From Roseiarcus sp963779095 (GTDB lineage: Bacteria; Pseudomonadota; Alphaproteobacteria; Rhizobiales; Beijerinckiaceae), in assembly GCA_963779095.1 (NCBI GenBank), contig CAVZWU010000023.1, positions 106,915-170,914 on the forward strand: DNA of 64,000 nucleotides, read 5' to 3'. A model generated the notes under the pieces. It was given only the letters and a program-made list of their open reading frames with translations, was not told the DNA's origin and ran no database searches. Positions 27,766-36,469 of the stretch are shown here, one piece after another. Position 1 is the stretch's first letter. Each line of letters starts with the position of its first letter. Both the position numbers and the translations under genes were made by a program.

Positions 27766-28542
27766 TCATTCGTGATAGAGGACCGACCGGCCCCCGTCGA
27801 TGACGATGGTGGCGGCGTTGATGAACGGCGCCTCGTCGGACGCGAGAAAAACCGCGGTCCAGCCAACCTCCTCTGGACGACCGATGCGCTTCGGCGGATG
27901 CAGCTCGTAGGCCCGCTTGCGCTCCAGTTCCGGGTCTGGAAACGTGTTCCAATATTCGGTTGCGATCGGCGTCTCGATATAGCCGGGCGCGATCGCGTTG
28001 ACGCGAATGCCGCGCGCCGCATACTCGATCGCGAGCGCGCGCGTCAGTCCCACGACCGCGTGTTTCGCGACCGGGTAGGGGAAGCACCCAGGGATGATCT
28101 GGAAAGCGTGGGCCGAGGCGATATTCACGATCGATCCGCGGCCCGCCTCGATCATTCCCGGCAGAAATTCGCGCGTGCAACGCCAGACGCCTTCGAGATC
28201 GACGGACATGCAGCGATCCCAATCCTGATCGCTCATTGCGAGAGGATCGCGAAAGACATTGATGCCTGCGTTGTTGACGAGAACGTCAGGCGTTCCAAAC
28301 GCAGCGCTGGTCGCGTCACGCATCGCGGCGACCGAAGCGGGATCCGTTACGTCCGTTGGCGCGAAAAGCGCGCTCGCGCCCGCAGCTTTAAGCTCTGCCG
28401 CCAGCGCCGCGCCTGTCTCGGGATTGAGCTCGGCCACGACGACGCGCGCTCCTTCGGCGGCGAAGCAGCGCGCGATCGCCGCTCCGATGCCCTGGCCGGC
28501 GCCGGTGACAATCGCTGTCTTCCCTTCCAGGCGTCCTGTCAT
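27766..28542 (-). CDS. SDR family oxidoreductase, likely sugar 1-dehydrogenase
   Basis: 258 residues, classical SDR: TGAGQGIGAAIA, an acidic residue after strand 2 (VVVAELNP, favouring NAD), NNAGINVF, IVNIASAHAF with the catalytic serine, and PYPVAKHAVVGLTRAL with the Tyr-Lys pair. Rhizobial galactose dehydrogenase belongs to this family, and the next genes encode a pentose/hexose transporter and an aldonate dehydratase, so oxidation of D-galactose or L-arabinose to the lactone is a reasonable inference. Start ATG 28542, with only a weak ribosome site. It is the first gene of the leftward operon. Confidence 0.82.
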   Translation of the reverse strand: MTGRLEGKTAIVTGAGQGIGAAIARCFAAEGARVVVAELNPETGAALAAELKAAGASALFAPTDVTDPASVAAMRDATSAAFGTPDVLVNNAGINVFRDPLAMSDQDWDRCMSVDLEGVWRCTREFLPGMIEAGRGSIVNIASAHAFQIIPGCFPYPVAKHAVVGLTRALAIEYAARGIRVNAIAPGYIETPIATEYWNTFPDPELERKRAYELHPPKRIGRPEEVGWTAVFLASDEAPFINAATIVIDGGRSVLYHE

Positions 28543-29032
28543 GCGATCACGCTTTATCGAATGATCCGCGCTGTGGGGACGAGCGCGTCCGCGCGCCGAC
28601 TTCGAGTCGAACGAAATTCGGGATTCGTCGCGATTCCTCCCATGAACTCCACCCAAAGATCATATGTTTGGGCCATTTGGAGCATAGCCCGTACAGCCGG
28701 TCAACAACGGATCGGCCTTAAGCCGGCCGCTCAACCGAACGCTTGCGCAGTTTGATTACGTACTGAGATGGCCGATCCGCGGCTCGATGGGCCGGACCGT
28801 CCCCCGGGCCGAGCCCGACAGCGTCGCAGACTGGGGCTCGCGTTGACGAATCCGCAACGGGCGGAATGGTCGGGGAGTTTGGCGGCGCTGTTTCGCAGGC
28901 ACACAAGGCGCGCGAAGTGAATCGATCCGGCCCCAGCCGAAACCTAGCCCAGGACGCCTTCGGTGAAGGTCGCCGCCTTTATCGGAGCGAAATTGGGACC
29001 CCCGGCGGGTCTCTCAAGCGGCCGCGGTCACG
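28543..29032. other. Intergenic, promoter region of the sugar operon
   Basis: 490 bp upstream of the operon. The stretch around 28655-28690 (CATATGTTTGGGCCATTTGG) is AT-richer than its surroundings and is the likely promoter area. I find no convincing FadR-type TGGTnnACCA operator and no gene. Confidence 0.4.
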
Positions 29033-29311
29033 CTATAATGATGAAATCGCGAGGGAAATCAGCTTCCAGCCGCCCCACATCGTAAGCGACATGATCAGAA
29101 GGACAAAGAGACTGAGCGTGAACAGCTCGCGACCGGGATGCAGTGTTGGCGGAAAGTCAAAGTCATCTTCAGAAAAGCCAAAATCATGATCAAGTCCGCG
29201 CACCGTAGAAGATTGCGATGCTCTCTCACCCGATTTAACGCGCCAAGCGTGTGTCTGAATGTGCGCCATGCGTTCCCCTACGCGATCCCCCAAGTTGAAC
29301 GATCGAGACAT
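29033..29311 (-). CDS. Hypothetical small membrane protein, 92 residues
   Basis: Not recognised. A polar N-terminal half (RSFNLGDRVGERMAHIQTHA) is followed by an acidic DDFDFPP segment and one long C-terminal transmembrane helix (LFVLLIMSLTMWGGWKLISL). ATG at 29311 with a strong GAGGAGGG nine bases upstream decides the start. Tail-anchored topology is likely. It stands alone, with no gene within 380 bp upstream. Confidence 0.65.
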   Translation of the reverse strand: MSRSFNLGDRVGERMAHIQTHAWRVKSGERASQSSTVRGLDHDFGFSEDDFDFPPTLHPGRELFTLSLFVLLIMSLTMWGGWKLISLAISSL

Positions 29312-29697
29312 CAAAAGGTTCCCTCCTCTTGATCGATTCCGCTGATAGCCGCCGCCGATCCCTTCATCACGCTATTTTCCCGCGACTTTTCGCTATTACT
29401 GGGAAGTAAACTGTCGGGCTGTGCAATGACAACTGACACATATGTTGAGACTCTGGATTTTGCTCGACACGGCGTCTGGAGTCCCCAGGCCCAACTGAAA
29501 GGGCAGCCGTTCGCTTGCGCGGGACTGAAGAACCCACGTCGCGCCGGCGGCTTTGAGCGCCAAAAGGACCATAAATGCGTGCTGAAGCCGTCGTAGGAAT
29601 CGAGCGCCGGCGAAAGCGCGCTGCAAGGCGAGCCGCGCCTTGTGCATGGCGAGAAGCGCGGCGATGCGTCATCGCCGGCCGGTTTCGCCGACGGCGC
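29312..29697. other. Intergenic, no gene seen
   Basis: 386 bp between the small membrane protein and the DUF763 gene. Short leftward frames are Arg-rich shadow-like sequences. The stretch 29380-29460 is AT-rich and probably carries the membrane-protein gene promoter. Confidence 0.4.
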
Positions 29698-30999
29698 CTA
29701 GAGAAGGCGGGTATTCCGCCCGCGAGCGGAAGTCACGCGCGGCTTCCGTTCGCCGAACGCCTCCGGCGCCGGCTCCCAGCCGAAGACGCTGCGGCCGCCG
29801 AAGGAATGCGACAGCCGCCGCTCTTCGGCGATCAGATCCGCCACAGTCGACCTAGCTGCGCGTCTTTCGACTCGCCTGGCCTCGTCGTCGAGCCGCTCGA
29901 GCGCGGCGAGCCTGTCGTCTTGTCCGAGCTTCGCCTTCTCAACCGCCGTCTTCATGACCCGGATTGTCTCGTCATAAACCCTAAGCGGCACGGGGAAAGG
30001 ATGCCGGTCCTTGCCGCCGTGCGCGAAAGAGAAGCGCGCCGGATCGGTGAAACGATAGGGCGCGCCGTGGACCAATTCGGCGACCATCGCGAGCGCTCGC
30101 ACCGTGCGGGCGCCGACGCCGGGAACGAGAAGCAATTCGGCGAAATCCGCCGGCCCGCGATTGGCCGCCGCCGTGAAACTCGCATGGAGGCGGGGGCTGA
30201 GAACATCGCTGGCGCGCACATCGTGATGAGCAGGCATGACGAGATGGGGCAGGGGGAGCTGGATGGGATCGGTCGAGGGCTTCCGAGGTTTTGCCTCGAT
30301 GACGGCCAGTTCGCGCGTGAGGCCATCGGGACCGAGGGAAGACAGAAGCTCCAGCTGGGCCCGACGGGACATGTCGGCGCGCCGGTCCGTCAGGTTGACG
30401 ATCTCGCCCTGATGGATTCCGTCGATCGCCTTGTGCGGCTCCTCGACGAAATTCTGCAAGCCTTCGGACAGCCAGTGATAGCGGCGCGCCGTGCGGCTGG
30501 CATCGTTCATGCCTTGCTGGACGACCGCCCAATGGCCGTCGTCGGTGACGATGAAGCCGTGCAGATAGAGGTCGAAACCGTCCTGGACAGCGGCGCTGTC
30601 GACCTTGGCCACGAGCCGGCTCACGTCGGCGAGCGCGGCGCCGTCGATCCCGACCCGCTCGCCGACCGCCGCAAGTTCGAACGGCGTCTTGCGCGACTGC
30701 TTGCCGCGGCCGCCGCAGACATGGATTCCGAACTCGCCCGACAGCGGCTCGAGGCCGCGCTTGAGCGCGCCGATCACGCTCGTGGTGATGCCCGAGGAAT
30801 GCCAGTCCATGCCCATGACCGCGCCGAACGACTGAAACCAGAACGGGTGAGCAAGGCGGCGCAGCAACTCGTCGCGGCCGTAATGGTGGACGATCGCCTC
30901 GGCGATGACCGCGCCGAGGCGGGTCATGCGGTCCGCGAGCCACGAAGGCACCCGCCCGCCGTGCAGCGGCAGATCCGCGCTTCCTGATCTATGGGCCAT
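29698..30999 (-). CDS. DUF763 domain-containing protein
   Basis: 433 residues. The start MAHRSGSADLPLHGGRVPSW is the DUF763 hallmark, as are GMDWHSSGITTSVIGALKRG, FGIHVCGGRGKQSRKTP and PAHHDVRASDV. A helix-hairpin-helix like segment (LLLVPGVGARTVRALAM) near residue 300 suggests DNA binding or a nuclease-like role, and conserved His/Asp residues (MPAHHDV) could hold a metal. The biochemical function of DUF763 is not established. Single gene; ATG at 30999. The protein is intact. Confidence 0.88.
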   Translation of the reverse strand: MAHRSGSADLPLHGGRVPSWLADRMTRLGAVIAEAIVHHYGRDELLRRLAHPFWFQSFGAVMGMDWHSSGITTSVIGALKRGLEPLSGEFGIHVCGGRGKQSRKTPFELAAVGERVGIDGAALADVSRLVAKVDSAAVQDGFDLYLHGFIVTDDGHWAVVQQGMNDASRTARRYHWLSEGLQNFVEEPHKAIDGIHQGEIVNLTDRRADMSRRAQLELLSSLGPDGLTRELAVIEAKPRKPSTDPIQLPLPHLVMPAHHDVRASDVLSPRLHASFTAAANRGPADFAELLLVPGVGARTVRALAMVAELVHGAPYRFTDPARFSFAHGGKDRHPFPVPLRVYDETIRVMKTAVEKAKLGQDDRLAALERLDDEARRVERRAARSTVADLIAEERRLSHSFGGRSVFGWEPAPEAFGERKPRVTSARGRNTRLL

Positions 31000-31152
31000 G
31001 CGTGTTCTTGAGACTCATTCCCAGAGGCGCTAGCGCTCTCCTCCGGCGGTTGGGAGTCTAACATCGACAACGCAAATAAGCACCGTCATCGGCGAAAACG
31101 ATCCGCGGCAAGAGTTTCCGCGACAATGTGGCAGGCTGAACGCGTGCCTGCG

Positions 31153-31905
31153 TCAGCGCCAGTCGCTTCTGCCGAAACTGTCATCGATGGCGTAGCCGGC
31201 TCCGCGCACGGTCCGAATCGGATCCCTTTCCTTCCCCTTCGACAGCCGCCTGCGCAAGCGCCCGATATGCACATCGACCGTGCGTTCGTCGACCTCCGCC
31301 GATCTCCCCCAGACAAGGTCGAGCAGTTGCGCCCGAGAGAACACCCGTCCTGGCCTTTCGAGCAGATATTCGAGCAGCCGAAAATCGGTCGGCCCGAGGC
31401 GGACGTCGCGATCGCCGCGCCGGACGCGCCGGGTAAGCCGATCAAGATCGAGGTCTCCAACGTAAAGTCGTTCGGCGATCCGTTCCGGCCGGCTGCGTCG
31501 GAGCAGCGCGTGCACACGGGCCATCAATTCGATCACCGAGAACGGCTTGACGACGTAATCGTCCGCGCCGACTGCGAGACCGCGCACCCGCTCCGACTCT
31601 TCCCGCCGTGCGGTGACGATGATGATCGGCAAAGTGCGCGTCGCCTCGCGCGCTCGCAAGCGTCGGCAAATCTCGATGCCCGATACGCCCGGCAGCATCC
31701 AATCGAGGATTAGAAGGTCGGGCGCATTTTCGGCCAGGCGCAGCTCCGCCTCGTCGCCGCGCGCCACGCTTTCTACGACGTAGCCTTCGGCCTCCAGGTT
31801 ATAGCTGAGCAGCAAAGCTACATCGATCTCGTCCTCGACGACGAGGATGCGTGGCCCGGAGACAACAGTCGCACAGGCGACGGGCTTGCTCGTCTCGTTG
31901 ATCAA
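31153..31905 (-). CDS. OmpR/PhoB-family response regulator, no adjacent sensor kinase
   Basis: 250 residues. Receiver domain: acidic pair in LVVEDEID, phosphoacceptor aspartate in LILDWMLPG, IIIVTARR, and lysine in DDYVVKPFS. The C-terminal winged helix has GPTDFRLLEYLLERPGRVFS, RAQLLDLVWG and ERTVDVHIGRLRRRL, closest to PhoB. No histidine kinase, PhoU or Pst gene is nearby, so its partner is elsewhere. Start at ATG 31905; ATGs further in are also possible because the first 17 residues precede the receiver. Confidence 0.9.
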   Translation of the reverse strand: MINETSKPVACATVVSGPRILVVEDEIDVALLLSYNLEAEGYVVESVARGDEAELRLAENAPDLLILDWMLPGVSGIEICRRLRAREATRTLPIIIVTARREESERVRGLAVGADDYVVKPFSVIELMARVHALLRRSRPERIAERLYVGDLDLDRLTRRVRRGDRDVRLGPTDFRLLEYLLERPGRVFSRAQLLDLVWGRSAEVDERTVDVHIGRLRRRLSKGKERDPIRTVRGAGYAIDDSFGRSDWR

Positions 31906-32335
31906 TGGTCGTCTCCGGCGGCAGTCGTGGCGCTTCCCGTCCTCGGAGGGCTCCTCCCGTCCGCCTCAGGCTCTCCCGGAGAATAAATCGACCCGCGGAA
32001 GACAAAAGGGCAGTTTGACAAAGCACGTAGCGGTCACGCGCGACCCGCGGCAACTGACAGAAATGTGGAGGCGAACCCGCTAACACTGTTCACAACCTGT
32101 AGGGCGCTGGCGCGAAATCTCCCGATGTAAATCTACAGATCGGGCCGATTCACTAAGACAATGATGATGATCTTGGATCCGAGGAAGAAGATCTTTGTCA
32201 CACTTTCCTTAATACTCTGCAATTTTCCATGAAGAGGTCAGTAACGGCCAGCTCGTCTGAGCAGTCTTCGGTCTGCTGGGCCTTGGCGGGCGGCTCGAGG
32301 CGGCGCGTCGCTACGATCGTTTGACGGCGGTCAAT
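31906..32335. other. Intergenic, no gene seen
   Basis: 430 bp between the response-regulator start and the IS1595 target duplication. It is comparatively AT-rich around 32130-32240 and likely holds the regulator promoter; no frame looks coding. Confidence 0.45.
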
Positions 32336-32343
32336 GCAATTGT
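32336..32343. repeat. 8-bp target duplication, left copy (IS1595)
   Basis: GCAATTGT, repeated exactly at 33437-33444 on the other side of the IS1595. Confidence 0.9.
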
Positions 32344-33436
32344 CCGTGCCTATCCGGTTGACTCAGACACCCACTAGGGCTAGTAGCCGCAGTTATGGCG
32401 GCTTTGGACATTCACCAGGGGGACGATCTGGCTTTTCCCCAATCGCTCCCCGAATTTCAGAAGCTGTTTCCTAATGACGCGGCGTGTGCTGTCTATCTTG
32501 GGCGCGCGCGTTGGCCTGACGGTTTTGTCTGCTCGCATTGCGGCGTGATTGGTGAACCCTTCCGCATTGCAACCCGACCCGGTGTTCTGGAATGCCGCGC
32601 GTGTCGACGCCAAACCGGCCTCTTGGCCGGCACGGTCATGGAGCGCAGTCATACGCCGCTTAGCGTCTGGTTCTGGGCCGCGTATCTCGTCGCCAGCCAG
32701 ACGCCGGGCATGTCGGCGGTTCAGTTTCAGCGGCAACTTGGGCTGACACGATACGAAACTGCGTTTGGCATCCTTCACAAACTGCGCGCCGGCATGGTGC
32801 GGCCGGACCAGGATCGTATCGGTGGTCGGGCGAAAGAGCATGTCGAGGTCGATGAGACCTGGGTCGGTGGAAGGACGCGCGGCGATGGCCGAGGCATCCA
32901 CCACAAAACATTGGTGTCCGCCGCTGTCGAGGTTCGCCATCGCAAGCCGGGGACGGCGCAAGACAAGCGCAGGGACGGTCGCTATGCCGGTCGTGTGCGA
33001 TTGGCCATCGTCGCCGACCGCAGCGCCAATTCCTTGTGCGGCTTTGTCGAGAACGCCGTCATGCCAGCCTCGCTGATCGTCACCGACGATTGGAGCGGCT
33101 ACGTCAGCTTGCGTAAGCGGGGCTACGACCATCATCCGATTGCCGAAAGCGGCGATCCCGAAATTGCCGAACAGTTCATGCCGATGATTCATCTCGTCTT
33201 CTCCAATTTGAAGACCTGGCTCAACGGCATCCACCACGGCGTGAGCGCCAAGCATCTACAAGCTTACCTCAACGAATTCACGTTCCGCTTCAACCGGCGC
33301 TTCTACCCGTTCAACGCCTTCCGCTCGCTGCTCGGCATCGCGGGCGACGTCGAGGCGCCAACCTATGCCCAGCTTTAATTCGGGAGAATGGGTGCACCCT
33401 ACATATGGTGGGTGTATGCCTTAACCGGATAGGCAC
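32344..33436 (+). mobile_element. IS1595-family insertion sequence
   Basis: 1093 bp. The ends carry GTGCCTATCCGGTT as an inverted repeat (left end near 32346, right end read inward from 33436). The 8-bp direct repeat GCAATTGT flanks it at 32336-32343 and 33437-33444, the size expected for IS1595. The insertion is between genes and disrupts nothing I can recognise. Confidence 0.93.
32395..33378 (+). CDS. IS1595 family transposase
   Basis: 327 residues. The N-terminal zinc ribbon (CSHCGVIGEPF with LECRACRRQTG) is typical of IS1595/ISXO2 transposases. The DDE core shows VEVDETWVGG for the first aspartate, LIVTDDWSGY for the second, and LNEFTFRFNRRFYPFNAF near the end, where the ISXO2-type asparagine replaces glutamate in many members. 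ATG at 32395. The frame is intact, so the element may be active. Confidence 0.93.
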   Translation: MAALDIHQGDDLAFPQSLPEFQKLFPNDAACAVYLGRARWPDGFVCSHCGVIGEPFRIATRPGVLECRACRRQTGLLAGTVMERSHTPLSVWFWAAYLVASQTPGMSAVQFQRQLGLTRYETAFGILHKLRAGMVRPDQDRIGGRAKEHVEVDETWVGGRTRGDGRGIHHKTLVSAAVEVRHRKPGTAQDKRRDGRYAGRVRLAIVADRSANSLCGFVENAVMPASLIVTDDWSGYVSLRKRGYDHHPIAESGDPEIAEQFMPMIHLVFSNLKTWLNGIHHGVSAKHLQAYLNEFTFRFNRRFYPFNAFRSLLGIAGDVEAPTYAQL

Positions 33437-33444
33437 GCAATTGT
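33437..33444. repeat. 8-bp target duplication, right copy (IS1595)
   Basis: GCAATTGT, identical to 32336-32343. Confidence 0.9.
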
Positions 33445-33602
33445 CTTCGAGCAACCGGATTCGGCGCTGGTGCTGCGGCGACAATATTGGCCGCCGACTG
33501 TCGACGATGAAGTCGATATTCATCTCCAATTCAGCATGGGGAGCGCAGACAGAGATTGTTCGACAAACAAGGGTCGGAAGACTCGCTTCAAGAGGAACTG
33601 CA

Positions 33603-33857
33603 ATGATCAACAAATATGTCGCGATGGGCTTCGGCGCCCTTATCGCTCTTGCGCCTGTCGCCGCGCTCGCCCAGGAGCAGGTGGCCCAGGCCACGACCGA
33701 CACGAGCACGAGCATGGCTCCCTCGACGATGGGACATACCGGCTCGCATAGCGGCCACGTTCGCCGCAAGGGCCACACCGCGGGGCACCGCGCGCGGGCT
33801 TCGGCTCACCACATGCACCACATGCGGACGGCTCCCGCCGCGGCTCCGAAGAGCTGA
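33603..33857 (+). CDS. Small exported His-rich protein
   Basis: 84 residues with a signal peptide (MINKYVAMGFGALIALAPVA, cleavage near ALAQ). The mature part is Thr/Ser-rich and then rich in His, Arg and Ala, with HTGSHSGHVRRKGHTAGHR and ASAHHMHHM. Histidines at this density could bind copper, nickel or zinc in the periplasm, but no known family is evident. ATG at 33603 with AGAGGAA upstream. The IS1595 lies about 170 bp upstream and may have changed its promoter. Confidence 0.65.
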   Translation: MINKYVAMGFGALIALAPVAALAQEQVAQATTDTSTSMAPSTMGHTGSHSGHVRRKGHTAGHRARASAHHMHHMRTAPAAAPKS

Positions 33858-34140
33858 TTGGTCGAAGCCGCACCCGAGGCGGGCGCGAACATAATGGCTG
33901 GGGGGGGGCCGATTGTCGCGGCCCCCTTCAGACCCCCAATCGAGCTCCGTCGGCTTTGGTCTTTGATGAACGGCTCGGCGGGCTCAACGCCTAGGCTGGC
34001 AAGGCCGGTCAAGGTTCGCCTCATCCATCCTATTTCCTTCGCATCCTGTCGCCATCCGTCTCTGCGCGCGGCGTTTGCCCCCTGGCGGGGAGCGAAACGC
34101 ATTCTGCGCAGCGCCTCTTGCGCTGCTCATGGTTGCCCTA

Positions 34141-35280
34141 AGCAGATTCCGTTTGGCTAACCAACGGATAGGTTTTTTGCGGTTTGCTGCCTGGGCCGAT
34201 TCGCAAGGTGTATGGCATGGCGGGAAAGTCTCCGGTTATGGCGAGCGATGAACAACGCGCCGGCCTCTTGGCTCTTGCCGATTCACGTGATCGCGGCGAG
34301 GCGGACCGGGCGCGCGCCGTGCTTTTGACGCTGGCTGGTTGGACCAGCTCCAAGATCGCGGAGGCGTTTAGCGTGCGCGAAGATACGGTTCGCCTGTGGC
34401 GCAGCGACTTCACCGCTGGCGGTGTCGCAGCGCTGAAGACCAGCATCGCGCCAGGCCCGCCTCCGGTGAAGAGTGAAGCCGCCTTGCGCGTCGTCACCCC
34501 CTTGCGGGAAGAACCTGTGGCCGACCGGCGCAACTGGACGATCCCCCGCCTCCGCGCCGAGATCGAAGCGCGCGAGGGCGTGCGCATCAGCCGTTCGCAA
34601 CTGTCCAAGGCCTTGCGAAAAAAAAGTTCCGTTGGCGGCGGCCCCGGCACACGCTGAAGGGACGTCAGACGGAAAGCGAGGTGGAACGGGTGGGCCTGCG
34701 CCTGCAACTGCGCAAACAGCAGGCCGAAGCGGGCGACATTGTTCTTCTCTACGGCGATGAGAGCGAGGCGCTGACGCATCCCTATCTCGCCTATCTCGCC
34801 CGCGCCTGGGCGAAGTCGGGGGCGGACTTGCGTGTGCCGGCGCCTGGGCAGGCCAAGAAGGTCGCGATGCTGGGGTCGCTTGATCACGTCACGCGCCAAC
34901 TCATCGTCCTGACCTGCCCGACCAAGCGCAGCAGCGATTTCATCGCCCATCTGGAGCAACTCGACCGTCTCTTCGGACCGCAGCCCGGGCGACAGGCCAA
35001 GCCGGTCGTGCTGGTCGAGGACAATGGTCCGATCCACACCAGCAAACGCTCGCTTGCCGCCCTGGCCGCCCGCGCACACTGGCTCACCGTCGAGTGGCTG
35101 CCGAAATACGCCCCCGAACTCAATGAAATCGAGCCGGTCTGGCGCGATCTTAAGGCCCATCACCTCGCCCACCAGACCTTCACAGACGTCGCCGCCCTCG
35201 ACCAAGCCATCCATGACGCCGTCATCGATCTCAACCACGAGCGCACCCCCGATCCGTTGGCCATGCCAAGAATCTCTGCT
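34141..35280 (+). mobile_element. IS630-family insertion sequence, type C (two-frame)
   Basis: 1140 bp between TA dinucleotides at 34139 and 35281. The outer 8 bp, TAAGCAGA including the TA, are inverted at the two ends (right end ...TCTGCTTA). It is a different element from copies A and B in sequence and organisation. The right TA is shared with IS630 copy B. Confidence 0.88.
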
Positions 35281-35283
35281 TAG
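34217..35283 (+). CDS. IS630-type transposase made by -1 frameshifting at an A8G run
   Basis: The first frame (34217-34657) gives the HTH part: WTSSKIAEAFSVREDTVRLW. The second frame (open through 35283) has the DDE part: LLYGDESEAL for the first aspartate, VLVEDNGPIHTSK for the second, LPKYAPELNEIEPVWRDLK for the glutamate. Eight As followed by G at 34618-34626 let ribosomes slip back one base, after which KKFRWRRPRHTLKG joins the two parts into about 350 residues. The stop TAG uses the TA target duplication plus the first G of the next IS. Likely active. Confidence 0.85.
34618..34626 (+). promoter_or_regulatory. Programmed -1 frameshift site (A8G)
   Basis: A run of eight As and a G (reads A AAA AAG in the -1 register) at the junction of the two transposase frames. 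This is a known mode of IS630-family expression, which limits the amount of full transposase. Confidence 0.7.
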
Positions 35284-36410
35284 TGGATCGAATCTAACGC
35301 TTGGTGCCCGCGTCTGACGGCGGCGATGATTTTGTCGGGATCGGCGGTCCAGGTGAAGGGCTGCGATTGCTGATTGTGCTCTTCGAGGAAGCGGTTGATC
35401 GCGGCTTGCAGGTCGGCGACAGACCGAAAGACGCCGCGTTTGAGCCTGCGCTTTGTGAGGGTCGCGAAGAAGCCCTCGACCGCGTTGAGCCAGGAAGCCG
35501 ATGTCGGGGTGAAATGGAACGTCCATCGCGGATGGCGTTCGAGCCATCCGCGAACATTGGGATGCTTATGGGCGGCGTAGTTGTCGACGATGGCGTGAAT
35601 CGTCTTTCCAACGGGAACCTGCTTCTCGATGACATTGAGGAAGCGAATGAACTCCTGATGGCGATGGCGCTGCATGTTGCGGCCGATGACCGTGCCGTCG
35701 AGGACGTTCATCGCGGCGAACAGCGTCGTCGTGCCGTGGCGCTCATAGTCGTGCGTCATGGTTCCGGCGCGACCCTTCTTCAGCGGCAGTCCGGGCTGTG
35801 TGCGGTCAAGCGCCTGAATCTGGCTCTTTTCGTCGACCGACAGGACGATGGCGTGTGCGGGCGGATCGACATAGAGCCCGACGACGTCGCGCAATTTGTC
35901 GACGAAGCGCGGATCGTTGGACAGCTTGAACTGGCGCATCCGGTGCGGTTGCAGACCATGGGCGCGCCAGATGCGTTGGACCGAACTCACGCTGAGCCCA
36001 GTCGCCTTCGCCATCAAGGCTCCGGTCCAGTGGGTCGTCTCACCAGGCGGGTCGCCAAGCGTCAAGGCGACAACGCGCTCCGTCGCCTCGGCGCTGAGGG
36101 GCTTGATTCGCGAGGGACGCGTCTTGTCACGAAGCAGGCCGTCGAACCCGTCCTCCAGAAAGCATTCCTGCCAGCGCCAAACGCAGGTCTTGGACTTGGC
36201 CGTTCGCCGCATGATCTCGTTCGTGCCGACGCCATCGGCGGTCAACAGCACGATTTCAGCCCGCCAGACGCGCTTCTGAGGCGCGTTGCGGTCTTGCACC
36301 ACAGCTTTGAGCCGGCGAATATCGGCGGACGAAACGGAGAGGGATTTTCCTGCGCGCATCGCGCAGACTCGCACGCCGAACTTGCCGCGGGAATCCCATC
36401 CGGGACTCAA
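35280..36410 (-). CDS. IS630 transposase, full length
   Basis: 376 residues. HTH (TNEIMRRTAKSKTCVWRWQ), then DDE residues in LSVDEKSQ, HAIVDNYAAHKHPNV and NAVEGFFATLTKRRL, so all three catalytic acids are present. The stop codon is TAA in which TA is the duplicated target and the last A comes from flanking DNA. The start is ATG at 36410, or the internal MRAGKSLSV 17 codons later. Confidence 0.93.
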   Translation of the reverse strand: MSPGWDSRGKFGVRVCAMRAGKSLSVSSADIRRLKAVVQDRNAPQKRVWRAEIVLLTADGVGTNEIMRRTAKSKTCVWRWQECFLEDGFDGLLRDKTRPSRIKPLSAEATERVVALTLGDPPGETTHWTGALMAKATGLSVSSVQRIWRAHGLQPHRMRQFKLSNDPRFVDKLRDVVGLYVDPPAHAIVLSVDEKSQIQALDRTQPGLPLKKGRAGTMTHDYERHGTTTLFAAMNVLDGTVIGRNMQRHRHQEFIRFLNVIEKQVPVGKTIHAIVDNYAAHKHPNVRGWLERHPRWTFHFTPTSASWLNAVEGFFATLTKRRLKRGVFRSVADLQAAINRFLEEHNQQSQPFTWTADPDKIIAAVRRGHQALDSIH

Positions 36411-36428
36411 ATGTTAGGCTCGATCCAA
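35283..36428 (-). mobile_element. IS630-family insertion sequence, copy B (intact)
   Basis: 1146 bp between TA at 35281 and TA at 36429. Ends TAGTGGATCGAATCTAAC and, read inward from the right, TATTGGATCGAGCCTAAC. The same element as copy A but with the 30 bp that A has lost. It could supply transposase for the MITE array and for copy A. Confidence 0.92.
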
Positions 36429-36469
36429 TAGCTGCGACAGGCTACGCGAGCCGGTGAGGCGCCAGGCCG

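Noticed and set aside
33899..33908. Run of nine Gs as a possible phase-variation tract
   Set aside because: It is between genes, with no promoter or reading frame that depends on it, and homopolymer length is doubtful in this assembly.
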